From contig NZ_CP059564.1 of NCBI RefSeq assembly GCF_014054525.1, forward strand, positions 258,357 through 322,356: DNA of 64,000 nucleotides, in the 5' to 3' direction. The stretch comes from Alysiella filiformis. Its GTDB lineage: Bacteria > Pseudomonadota > Gammaproteobacteria > Burkholderiales > Neisseriaceae. A program made the translations under genes and the position numbers. The notes beneath the pieces are model-generated. The model was given only the letters and a program-made list of their open reading frames with translations, did no database searches and was not told where the DNA came from. This document shows positions 55,515-64,000 of this stretch, in pieces (the first letter of the stretch is position 1; each line of letters opens with the position of its first letter).

Positions 55515-58500
55515 TTAACCCAAAATAAAATGCGTTTCGTCAATGCGTAAAGCGGCTTTGTTTTCCAAAGTGGCAAAGTGAATCGCGTCCGCATTGCCAT
55601 TGCCGTCTGGGTCGTAAGACAAATGACCGTTGCTGGCATCGTATTTCACACGCTCGGCAAGATTTTGGGCATTTAAGCCACTGAATGCGCTCAAAGCCAG
55701 TTCAATTTTGTCTTGCGACACGTCAAAATCACCAATGATGTCCACCGAACCGTCCAACAGGCTGCTGAACACAAACGTATCCGCACCATCGCCGCCTGTG
55801 AGTGTATCGCTGCCGCGTCCACCGTCCAAACGGTCGTTGCCGCCCAAGCCTTGCAACACGTTGTTGCCATCGTTGCCGATGATGGTGTTTGCCAAATCGT
55901 TGCCTGTGCCGTGTAACGCATTGCCAAACAGAGTCAGATTTTCCACAAAATCAGACAAACGGTAGTGGTCAATGTGGGCATAAACGGTATCGGTGCCTTG
56001 ATTGTCCAATTCGGTTACGGTATCGGCAAGGTTGTCCACCACATAAATGTCGTTGCCCAAACCGCCGTACATTTGGTCTGCGCCCGCGCCACCGTCTAGG
56101 AAATCGTTGCCCTCATCGCCCCAAATTTGGTCGTTGCCATCGCCACCGTAGATGTTGTTGTCGGCTTTATTGCCTTTTAACACATCGTCATGGGCTGAAC
56201 CAATCAGGTTTTCAATTTGCGTGCCATAACCGATGAAGGCTTGTCCATCAACGTAGGTGTTTTTGGTAATGGCAAAGCCCCATTTTGTGTACATATCATT
56301 GTTAATTTTCCACTCCTCACCATTTATTTCACTTTCAATATACTCATTGCCAAACTCAGTAAAATATTCTGTTAAAGGTTTACCCAATTCTCCACCATAT
56401 TCAGTATGAGTTTTATTTTTAATTAGAAAAGTATCTGAAATTTGACCACGATAAATCCAAGACCCAGGAGTTAAATTCACATTAACCCCTTCATTTTCTT
56501 TGGAAGCGTCAAAAGTATCTACACCAGCAGCGTCCCAAATGTAAATATTGCCATCAGGCATCATCGGATTATATTGATTAAAGCGATAAACATCATTACC
56601 TGTATTGCGATTTTTATTCACCCCAAAACGCCAATGTAAGTATGCCAAATCATATAAACCCAAATTATTGCGCCCAGATTGTGTTGCAAAGTGGTCGCCA
56701 TACGACATAACACTGACCTCAGTTGTTCGTTCAGCCTTTGCGTAAGACCACTGATTGAATTTATCATAGCTACTCACATCAATGTGTGTTGCACCAAGGG
56801 TATGAAAAATTTCGTGGAAATTGATGTATTTTTTAAATTCATCTACTTCATTATACAGTGTATTTAAAATCAGTTTCTCACCGTCCCAGCCTGTACCACT
56901 GTGTCCACCATTTAATCTCGCAGACATTAATATCGTATCTGCTTCTTCACGATGCTCCGTATGTTGAAATTTTAAATTACTTACTGATTCATAAAATGCG
57001 TACGCATCATGAATAGCGGCTTTCAATTCAGCAGAATAATCTTCCTGAGTACCTGGTATTACCCGCTTGCCAGCTGATACTGGATTATCGCTAACATAAT
57101 CTTCTTTTTTCGCAAAATAATATTTAATAACCGCAGGTTCAGCAGTATTTCCTCCAAATGGTGTTTTATTCCAATTGAGAAAGCCATATTGACTTCTCAT
57201 ATCAATTGCATCAATAAAATAGGCAAAGTTATGATTTACATCAGAGTGTTGAACAACCCTATCAGTAGTGTATTCATGAGGATTCACAAACAAATCGCCA
57301 ACATCACGATTTTGTAATACAGATACGGTATCCATTAGACTGATGTTCTCGCCCTTGGCATTTTGAATTTTTAAGGCTGCCTGAATATTTGACACAGCTT
57401 TTAAATCATCATTTTTCACTTGAATGGCAAAACTTAAATCTTCATTAACGCGTGTGGTGTAATGTGCATTACCAATCGTGATACTGATTTCATCTCCTGA
57501 TTGGGCAGCACCACTAACCCTGCCTGAAACTGTTGTTTCATGCTGAGTGCCTATTTGAAGTTGTTGAGTAAGTTGAATTTGCGTTTCATCAAATACAACC
57601 TGAACTTTTTTCAATTCATTTTGTGCAAATTCATCACTCATCTTATTTAAAACCAATTGTTTTTGACCATTGACATCCATAACATGGGGTAAGTAATTGC
57701 GACCACGATTATAAATCGCATCATAATTTTTGTACTTGGCACTCTCATACTCATGTCCTTGTAAATATCCATGACCTGAATGATAAGCAATCAATTCATA
57801 AGAAATAGGCTGCCCTTTCAACGCCTGATATTGTTCATGCGTCAAATCCAAAAAGAATGTATGCTCATCTTGTTTAATGCCCACATTAAAGGTTTGGTCG
57901 CCAATTTTCAGTTTTATGGCGCGAACAAAATTCTCATTTTGCCCTTGTGCAAACAAACTGTTACTGAAATCCAACTTACCCGACAACCGCACCGACCCCA
58001 GCTCTTGTGCCAAATCCAGTTTCACATCGTCCAAATGAATTTTGGCAATCGCTTCGGGCGCAACGGTGTAGCTCAAATTGTTGCTTTGATGAATTTTGCC
58101 GTGGTCGTTCAAGCTGGCGGTAAGCGCGTAGCCTCGGTGGGCAATTAAATCCGCACCGCGCACTTCAAACGCAAACGACAAATCTTCGCCCACCGTGGCT
58201 TTGTATTCGGTGCCGTGAATGCGCATGGCGATTTCTTTGCCCTTTTGCGTGTGGGCAAATTCCCCATTCAGGCTGCCTGAAACGCGCACGTTGTCCGATT
58301 GCGCTTCACTCACATTGATGTGTTCATCGCCCGTGATGTGTTGCAACACAATATTGATGTCGCCATCTTGCGGTACGCTGTATGTGGCTTGCCCTTCTGC
58401 GCTAATTGGGTTGTTTGCGCTGTCGGTTGTGCTGATTGTGGCATGAATGGTGTTGTTGCCCAACAAATGGTCTTTATCAATAATGGCTGTAAATTGCCCC

Positions 58501-61500
58501 GTGCTGGCATCAATCTCAACATTTTTACGAAAGCCATTACTGCCAACCTGAATGGTAACTTGGTCATTGGGCTTAAATTCGCCTGTTACTTTGCCTATAA
58601 CGGTCAAATCTTCATTGGGGTTGATTCTGCCAATATCTTCCAGTTCAATATCCAATGCCGCGCTCAATTTCACATCAAACTGACCGCTCACACTTTCGCC
58701 TGTGGCGGTGTTGCCCGCCAAATCGCTTACGCTGATTTCGGCGCGTACGTTCACGGTTTGTTTGTCCCACGCATTCAGTTGCTGTTGGTTGATGGGCAAT
58801 TCCCAGCGCAAGCTGCCGTTTTCGCTAAGCAAAGTGGGCTTGTGGTCAATTTCATTGATTTTAATGACAATATTCAATTTCGCATCGGGTACATCATCAT
58901 CGCGGGTAATGCTGCCTGATAATTTAAAATTGTTTTGATTCAAAACATTGCGATTCACAAGCGGTATGGCATCTAGGGTAATCACGGGTTTGTTCAAAAT
59001 CACATCTTGACGGTATTTTTGTGTTACCACATCGCCTTTGTTTTGTGCCTTGTCTTTGGCGAACACGGCTACGGTATCGTATTTCAACAGCTCTTCGGTA
59101 CTCACGTCCACCGCAAAGCTGTTGTCGTCCCGAATTGCCACCACAAACTCACGCGAACGCGGCGATGAACACGAACTGCACGAACACACCATCATCACCA
59201 CATCATTGGCTTTGTCCAACTGGCTCACGCTGCCTGTAATGGTGGTAACGGCTTGTTCGCTTTCGCTTTTGTTGATGATGTTGTCGTTGGCAATCTGGTT
59301 CAAAATGATTTGTGCGGCAGGCGGCGTAACATCTACCTCATAGTCTGCCACTTGGCTGACTTGGGCAACATTGCCTGCGCTGTCGGTGGTTTTCAGGCTG
59401 GCTTTAATGCTGGCGTGATTGAGCAAAGTGTTGCCCGCCACATTGAATGTGAACGTGCCATTGTCGGCAATGTCCACTTCAAGCGGAACGGCTTCGCCAA
59501 TTTCCACGCTCAATTTGTCGCCCAAATGAAAATGCTGCACCGTGCCCGACACCGCAATGGCAGGCAATTCACTTTCCACTTGGTTGATGACATTGTCTTC
59601 GGTAATCGGATTGAAAGTGATAATGGGGTCGCGGATTTCGGTTTGCACCTCATATTCGGGCGCAGTTTTGCTGACAATCATTTCGCCATGGCGTTGAATT
59701 TCGGCAACAATAACAGGTTTTTCCTTCAACAGGCTGCCTGAAACCTCGGTGCGGAACACACCATTTTCTATTGCCACAGGGCGCGTTTCATCGCCAATTT
59801 TCAGGTTCAACACATCTTTACCACGCGCATTTTCCACGCTGCCTGAAAGCGTTTGCATGGATTCACTTTCAGCTTTGTTCAAAATATTGTCGCCCGCAAT
59901 GGGGTTGAATTGGATTTTAGGCGGATTGGCACGCGCCTCGGCAAGCCATTCCGCTTTCAATTCATCATACAATTTTTGCGTGGCATTTTTTTCATCAATG
60001 GCTTTATCACGCGCGGCTTCGGCGGCTTTTTGCGCTTCAACCGCCTGATTTTTCACCATTTCAGCCTCATTCGCCAAGGCTTGCGCCTTATCTTGTGCCG
60101 CTTTGGCTTTGGATTCGGCATCTTGGGCGATTTGTTTGGCGGTTTCGGCTGCCTGTTTTTCCAATTCAGCGTTTTGTTGCGCCTCAATCGCTTTATCTCG
60201 GGCTTTTTCAGCCTGTTCTTGTGCTGCCAACGCTGCCTTTTTGGCATTTTCCGCCAACACTTTTTCGGCTTGCGTTTCCGCTTTCAGGTTTTCCGCCACG
60301 TTTTGTGCTTGCTGGGCTTGCACTTGGGCAGTTTGTGCGTCTTTCAAGGCTTGCTCGGCGGCTTTTTGTGCATTGAGCGCGTTGGATTGGGCGACTTCTG
60401 CCGCGTTTTTCGCATTTTCAGCCAGCGTTTTTTCGGCTTGCGCGTCTGCTTTCGCTTGCTCGGCGGCTTTTTGTGCATTGAGCGCGTTGGATTGGGCGAC
60501 TTCTGCCGCATTTTTCGCATTTTCAGCCAGCGTTTTTTCGGCTTGCGCGTCTGCTTTTGCTTGTTCTGCGGCTTTTTGCGCATTTAGCGCGTTGGATTGC
60601 GCGACTTCTGCCGCATTTTTCGCGTTTTCAGCCAACGTTTTTTCGGCTTGCGCGTCTGCTTTTGCTTGTTCGGCTGCTTTTTGCGCATTTACCGCGTTAG
60701 ATTGGGCGACTTCTGCCGCGTTTTTCGCATTTTCAGCCAGCGTTTTTTCGGCTTGCGCGTCTGCTTTCGCTTGTTCTGCGGCTTTTTGTGCATTTAACGC
60801 ATTGGATTGCGCGACTTCTGCCGCGTTTTTCGCGTTTTCAGCCAGCGTTTTTTCGGCTTGCGCGTCTGCTTTTGCTTGCTCGGCTGCTTTTTGTGCATTG
60901 AGCGCGTTGGATTGGGCGACTTCTGCCGCGTTTTTCGCGTTTTCAGCCAGCGTTTTTTCGGCTTGCGCGTCTGCTTTTGCTTGCTCGGCGGCTTTTTGTG
61001 CATTGAGCGCATTGGATTGGGCGACTTCTGCCGCATTTTTCGCGTTTTCAGCCAACGTTTTTTCGGTTTGTGCGTCTGCTTTTGCTTGTTCGGCTGCTTT
61101 TTGTGCGTTTAGCGCGTTGGATTGGGCGACTTCTGCCGCGTTTTTCGCGTTTTCAGCCAGCGTTTTTTCGGCCTGCGCGTCTGCTTTCGCTTGTTCTGCT
61201 GCTTTTTGCGCGTTTGCCGCGTTGGATTGGGCGATTTCTGCCGCTTTCTGTGCGGTTTCCGCTTTGGCTTGCGCCAATTCTGCGGCTTGTTTGGCTTGCT
61301 CTGCCAACGCTTTTTCCGCTTGCGTTTCTGACTTCATGTCTTCTGCTGTTTTTTGCGCTTGCTGGGCTTGCGCTTGGGCGATTTGCGCGGCTTGTTGGGC
61401 TTTTTCGGCAATTTGCTCTGCCGATTGGGCATGAGCTTGGGCAATTTCAGCCGCTTTTTGTGCCGACTCTGCCTTATTTTTGGCATTTTCAGCCAATGCT

Positions 61501-62381
61501 TTTTCATTTTCAGCCCGTTTTTGTGCGGCAATAGCCTGCTCTTGCGCGATTTGCGCCTTGGCTTGGGCGGATTCTGCGGCTTTTTGCGCTTGCTCGGCGG
61601 CAATTTGTTGCGCTTGCGCGGCTTGTTGAGCGGCTTGTGCTTGATTTTGTGCGTTCAGCGCGTCATTTTTGGCATTTTCAGCCAGCGTTTTTTCGGTTTG
61701 TGCGTCATTTTTGGCTTGTTCGGCTTGATTTTGTGCGGCTATGGCTTGGGCTTTGGCGCGTTCGGTTTCTGCTTTCAGCGTTTCGCTGGCTTTAATGGCA
61801 TTTTCGGCGCGTTGTGCTTGAATTTGGGCAATTTCCGCATTGGATTGGGCGCGATTGGCTTGATGTTTGGCGGTGTCCAACTCGCTTTGCATTTGCTTTA
61901 AGGCTGCCTGTAATTGGCTTTCTGATGTGCTGGTGGCATGATTTTGTGCCGATGTTGGGTTGGATTCGCTGGCTTTGTCATGATTTTGGGGATTTTTGTC
62001 CTTACCCGAACGGCTGCTTGCCAATGCCACGCCACCGCCCAGCAAAGCCAATCCGCCCACAAAACCGACAAACTGCCAATTATGACTGGCTGCCACTTGG
62101 CTGGCTTTGAGCGCGGTTTGGGGCAAATGCGATGCCGCCACAAAGCCGTTTCCTTCATGCAAAATCAAAATGGGGGGTTCTTGTGGCGTTTGTTCAGGCA
62201 GCCAAAACCACACTTCATCGCCTTGTTGTTCAAAGCGGACATTGGGCAAACTTTGATTGTCTTCGCTGAAAAAGCGGTATTGGGCGGTTTCTTCAAAGTT
62301 CAAATGTTCGGTGGTTTGAATGGGCAAATCCACGCTTTGAACAAGCTGACCATTTTTGCTGATATTCAATTTGATTTTCAT
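55515..62381 (-). CDS. Giant type I secreted protein: coiled-coil stalk, Ig-like domains, serralysin-type metalloprotease
   Basis: 2288 residues. Domain order: N-terminal BapA-prefix-like domain and hydrophobic FVGFVGGLALLGGGVALA (to about 130); long Ala/Gln/Lys coiled coil (about 160-810) with eight 35-residue repeats; several Ig-like domains (about 820-1600); then an M10-type peptidase with zinc site HEIFHTLGATH near residue 1855 and Met-turn SVMSYG; RTX repeats GGDGNDQIWGDEGNDFLDG near 2080; C-terminus DETHFILG. Mg/Ca-dependent, surface-attached or released protease. DNA of the protease part (about 56280-57900) is more AT-rich than the rest. One Cys-rich patch lies near residue 1065. Confidence 0.85.
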   Translation of the reverse strand: MKIKLNISKNGQLVQSVDLPIQTTEHLNFEETAQYRFFSEDNQSLPNVRFEQQGDEVWFWLPEQTPQEPPILILHEGNGFVAASHLPQTALKASQVAASHNWQFVGFVGGLALLGGGVALASSRSGKDKNPQNHDKASESNPTSAQNHATSTSESQLQAALKQMQSELDTAKHQANRAQSNAEIAQIQAQRAENAIKASETLKAETERAKAQAIAAQNQAEQAKNDAQTEKTLAENAKNDALNAQNQAQAAQQAAQAQQIAAEQAQKAAESAQAKAQIAQEQAIAAQKRAENEKALAENAKNKAESAQKAAEIAQAHAQSAEQIAEKAQQAAQIAQAQAQQAQKTAEDMKSETQAEKALAEQAKQAAELAQAKAETAQKAAEIAQSNAANAQKAAEQAKADAQAEKTLAENAKNAAEVAQSNALNAQKAAEQAKADAQTEKTLAENAKNAAEVAQSNALNAQKAAEQAKADAQAEKTLAENAKNAAEVAQSNALNAQKAAEQAKADAQAEKTLAENAKNAAEVAQSNALNAQKAAEQAKADAQAEKTLAENAKNAAEVAQSNAVNAQKAAEQAKADAQAEKTLAENAKNAAEVAQSNALNAQKAAEQAKADAQAEKTLAENAKNAAEVAQSNALNAQKAAEQAKADAQAEKTLAENAKNAAEVAQSNALNAQKAAEQALKDAQTAQVQAQQAQNVAENLKAETQAEKVLAENAKKAALAAQEQAEKARDKAIEAQQNAELEKQAAETAKQIAQDAESKAKAAQDKAQALANEAEMVKNQAVEAQKAAEAARDKAIDEKNATQKLYDELKAEWLAEARANPPKIQFNPIAGDNILNKAESESMQTLSGSVENARGKDVLNLKIGDETRPVAIENGVFRTEVSGSLLKEKPVIVAEIQRHGEMIVSKTAPEYEVQTEIRDPIITFNPITEDNVINQVESELPAIAVSGTVQHFHLGDKLSVEIGEAVPLEVDIADNGTFTFNVAGNTLLNHASIKASLKTTDSAGNVAQVSQVADYEVDVTPPAAQIILNQIANDNIINKSESEQAVTTITGSVSQLDKANDVVMMVCSCSSCSSPRSREFVVAIRDDNSFAVDVSTEELLKYDTVAVFAKDKAQNKGDVVTQKYRQDVILNKPVITLDAIPLVNRNVLNQNNFKLSGSITRDDDVPDAKLNIVIKINEIDHKPTLLSENGSLRWELPINQQQLNAWDKQTVNVRAEISVSDLAGNTATGESVSGQFDVKLSAALDIELEDIGRINPNEDLTVIGKVTGEFKPNDQVTIQVGSNGFRKNVEIDASTGQFTAIIDKDHLLGNNTIHATISTTDSANNPISAEGQATYSVPQDGDINIVLQHITGDEHINVSEAQSDNVRVSGSLNGEFAHTQKGKEIAMRIHGTEYKATVGEDLSFAFEVRGADLIAHRGYALTASLNDHGKIHQSNNLSYTVAPEAIAKIHLDDVKLDLAQELGSVRLSGKLDFSNSLFAQGQNENFVRAIKLKIGDQTFNVGIKQDEHTFFLDLTHEQYQALKGQPISYELIAYHSGHGYLQGHEYESAKYKNYDAIYNRGRNYLPHVMDVNGQKQLVLNKMSDEFAQNELKKVQVVFDETQIQLTQQLQIGTQHETTVSGRVSGAAQSGDEISITIGNAHYTTRVNEDLSFAIQVKNDDLKAVSNIQAALKIQNAKGENISLMDTVSVLQNRDVGDLFVNPHEYTTDRVVQHSDVNHNFAYFIDAIDMRSQYGFLNWNKTPFGGNTAEPAVIKYYFAKKEDYVSDNPVSAGKRVIPGTQEDYSAELKAAIHDAYAFYESVSNLKFQHTEHREEADTILMSARLNGGHSGTGWDGEKLILNTLYNEVDEFKKYINFHEIFHTLGATHIDVSSYDKFNQWSYAKAERTTEVSVMSYGDHFATQSGRNNLGLYDLAYLHWRFGVNKNRNTGNDVYRFNQYNPMMPDGNIYIWDAAGVDTFDASKENEGVNVNLTPGSWIYRGQISDTFLIKNKTHTEYGGELGKPLTEYFTEFGNEYIESEINGEEWKINNDMYTKWGFAITKNTYVDGQAFIGYGTQIENLIGSAHDDVLKGNKADNNIYGGDGNDQIWGDEGNDFLDGGAGADQMYGGLGNDIYVVDNLADTVTELDNQGTDTVYAHIDHYRLSDFVENLTLFGNALHGTGNDLANTIIGNDGNNVLQGLGGNDRLDGGRGSDTLTGGDGADTFVFSSLLDGSVDIIGDFDVSQDKIELALSAFSGLNAQNLAERVKYDASNGHLSYDPDGNGNADAIHFATLENKAALRIDETHFILG
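60345..61240. repeat. 105-bp tandem repeat coding a 35-residue coiled-coil unit
   Basis: Eight close copies and a ninth, diverged, of a unit containing AENAKNAAEVAQSNA and KAAEQAKADAQ. Copy number could change by recombination and keep the frame. Both-strand ORFs here are by-products of low complexity. Confidence 0.9.
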
Positions 62382-62556
62382 GACAAAGCCTTTGATTTAA
62401 TGTGAATAAATGATTTTTAATTTTACATATTTTTTCCTTGATTTTCAAAACATTTCAGGCAGCCTGAACGGTTTAAGCCATTCATGCTGCCTGAAAAACA
62501 ACACTTCAAATCACAGCCCATGGGCAAATGGCACATTCAGGCTGCCTGAAAACGCA

Positions 62557-64000
62557 TTAGCCCAAAATAAAATGCGTTTCGTCCAGCGTCAAAGCCGCTT
62601 TATTTTCCAGCGTGGCAAACTGCACCCCATCATACGACAACGCCCCAGTTGCTTGATTGTACGACACTTTTTGCGCCAAATTGTCTTGATTTAAGCCTGA
62701 AATTGCCAATTCAATTTTGTCCACGCCAATTTCAAAATCGGTAATCGTATCCACAAAACCATCAACAAAATCAGAGAGTTTGTAGGCAAACACATCTTTG
62801 CCATCGCCACCTGTCAAAACATCGTTGCCTTTGCCGCCCACCAAATAATCATCGCCCTCATCGCCCCAAATTTTGTCGTTGCCTGCACCGCCATAAATGT
62901 CGTTGTCGGCAACATTGCCTTTTAAAACATCATCATAATTTGAGCCAATCAAGCGTTCCAGTTGCGTGCCATAGCCGATAAAGGCTTGCCCTTCGGTAAA
63001 GGTGTATTTGCCAAAGGTTTTGGAAAACAAGGCATAAGGGTCTGCCAAGGAAACACCGTGTTCATCAAAATACGTGTTTTCGCCAATTTGCTCCATTTTT
63101 TCCACAACTAAGCGTTCGCTTTTTTCGCCACGATGTATCCACGAACCAGGGGTCAAATCCACCGTAACACCTTGTTTTTCCAAAGATGCGTCAAAAGTAT
63201 CCACGCCACCGCCGTCCCAAATGTAAATGTCGCCATCGGAAACCTGCGGATTGAATGTTTTAAAGGTGTAGGTGTCGTTGCCTATGCGTTTGTTTGGATT
63301 GACACCATAGCGGTATTGCAAATAGGCAATGTCAAAAATCCGCAAATCCCAAAAATTCGGGTCCATTTTGGTGGTGTTGTACGACATCACGGTTAAGCCC
63401 GTTTGGTCTTCCAGTGGACGAGTCAAAGTTACCTCACCTTCATGGGGGTGCTTGGTTCCCAAAGAATGGCTGATTTCGTGCAACAACAAAAATTGACCGT
63501 TGCGAATGTTCAAATTTTTGCGGGTGCTGTTAATCATGACTTCACCACCTGCCCACGCCTGCCCTGCATTGCTGATGGGCGTGTGGTGCATTTGAATGTC
63601 TGCCCCAACCGTTGCACCGTGGTCAAAACCTGAATTGTCTTCAATTTGTTCAAATTGAACATTGATGTACGACCCCAAAATGTCAAACGCTTTTTTCACG
63701 GCATTGCGGTTGTTTTCTGTCCATTCGGACGCGCCATAATATTCTTTGTGAAAGGCGTAAGTGAGTTTGCCACCGCCTTCTCCAATCACGGGGTGTTTTT
63801 TCAAATGCCCATTAACTCCTTGATAAACAATGGATTTGATAAAATAAGGGGCATCTTCATAACGGTGTCCTGCGCGCACCACCAAATCGCCCGACAAGGC
63901 ACGATGGGGCGTTTGATAAGTGTATTCGCTTTGGGCGTTATCGGCGGTGGCGATGATTTTATCGGCTTGTTTTAAAATGCTGTTTTCCACCGCTACGGCA
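62557..64000 (-). CDS. Serralysin-type RTX metalloprotease, 5' end outside the window
   Basis: The frame remains open at the right edge (AVAV before the GTG at 63990), so the N-terminus is beyond the window. Visible part about 480 residues: zinc site HEISHSLGTKH and Met-turn TVMSYN (M10B), then GQAFIGYGTQLERLIGSNYD, RTX repeats GGAGNDKIWGDEGDDYLVGG and C-terminus DETHFILG. Paralogue of the protease domain of its neighbour downstream. Secreted by a type I system, calcium-bound outside. It has Asp in the RTX turns as required. Confidence 0.88.
   Translation of the reverse strand, partial: AVAVENSILKQADKIIATADNAQSEYTYQTPHRALSGDLVVRAGHRYEDAPYFIKSIVYQGVNGHLKKHPVIGEGGGKLTYAFHKEYYGASEWTENNRNAVKKAFDILGSYINVQFEQIEDNSGFDHGATVGADIQMHHTPISNAGQAWAGGEVMINSTRKNLNIRNGQFLLLHEISHSLGTKHPHEGEVTLTRPLEDQTGLTVMSYNTTKMDPNFWDLRIFDIAYLQYRYGVNPNKRIGNDTYTFKTFNPQVSDGDIYIWDGGGVDTFDASLEKQGVTVDLTPGSWIHRGEKSERLVVEKMEQIGENTYFDEHGVSLADPYALFSKTFGKYTFTEGQAFIGYGTQLERLIGSNYDDVLKGNVADNDIYGGAGNDKIWGDEGDDYLVGGKGNDVLTGGDGKDVFAYKLSDFVDGFVDTITDFEIGVDKIELAISGLNQDNLAQKVSYNQATGALSYDGVQFATLENKAALTLDETHFILG

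Larger units (their letters stand above)
608..62551. repeat. DNA uptake sequences (AGGCTGCCTGAA dialect) across the window
   Basis: Copies occur in nearly every intergenic gap and within many genes, where the same word is read as SGSL, RQPE, RLPE or GCLK depending on frame. One-sided copies mostly keep AGGCTGCCTGAA on one strand; some keep only AGGCAGCCTGAA (for example 47402). Pairs form terminators. I did not count them. Confidence 0.9.

Noticed and set aside
60095-61534. Plus-strand frames up to 443 residues opposite the coiled-coil region
   Set aside because: They mirror the 105-bp repeat and consist of Phe/Ala/Cys-rich periodic sequence with no domain.

Overview
The window looks like chromosomal DNA of a member of the Neisseriaceae. 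The clearest sign is the very dense scatter of the near-palindrome TTCAGGC(A/T)GCCTGAA. One-sided copies nearly always keep AGGCTGCCTGAA, which is the DNA uptake sequence dialect associated with Simonsiella and relatives (from memory of the DUS-dialect literature). The hisI-hisE-hit-tatABC order, a Correia-like element and the protein families also fit Neisseriaceae. The three giant secreted surface proteins would suit a mucosa-attached oral species of the Simonsiella/Alysiella/Kingella group. Genus is inference.

Layout: 1-5.4 kb holds the end of a copper-type P-ATPase, a YojI/PvdE-type ABC exporter, a DUF1275 membrane protein, a His-rich metal-binding protein and mutM. 5.4-17.2 kb holds argJ, lpdA and a glycine cleavage region: gcvT behind a tandem glycine riboswitch, gcvH, then gcvP after a lipoprotein esterase, an MFS transporter and an unknown membrane protein. 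17.5-24.1 kb holds an HNH protein, tRNA-Glu, an EEP-fold membrane protein, a small secreted protein and hrpA, which carries two in-frame repeat insertions. 24.1-26.8 kb is the accessory spot: vapB with a decayed vapC, an AT-rich two-gene cassette (DUF4747-like protein plus a four-helix membrane protein), a 5' fragment of mutM and a Correia-like element. 26.8-35.8 kb is core again: creA, hisI, hisE, hinT, tatABC, a znuC-like ATPase with a previously uncalled 49-residue membrane ORF, sppA, lptG and priA. 35.9-40.3 kb is a 1459-residue Ig-repeat secreted adhesin. 40.8-55.4 kb carries denV-like, recQ, hemA, an XRE/S24 regulator, tRNA-Asn, dapD, a tyrosine phosphatase, ffh, znuB, a DUF2147 protein, pgk, rpsB, tsf, znuA and a PepSY protein. 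55.5-64 kb holds two serralysin-type RTX metalloproteases, one of 2288 residues with a long coiled coil and one running off the window.

Three themes join the regions. First, a zinc uptake system is split into three distant loci (znuC, znuB, znuA), and each locus, plus the His-rich protein gene, has a Zur-box-like dyad upstream. Second, intergenic space is filled by several families of small palindromic repeats. One family has perfect 16-bp terminal inverted repeats and often lies 30-50 bp upstream of start codons. Another has inserted with a 10-bp target duplication, and the same window holds an uninterrupted copy of its target. Third, the three giant type I secretion substrates share a C-terminal D(E/Q)(S/T)HFI(L/I) motif. 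The best candidate for an undescribed system is the AT-rich two-gene cassette at 24.8-26.3 kb.
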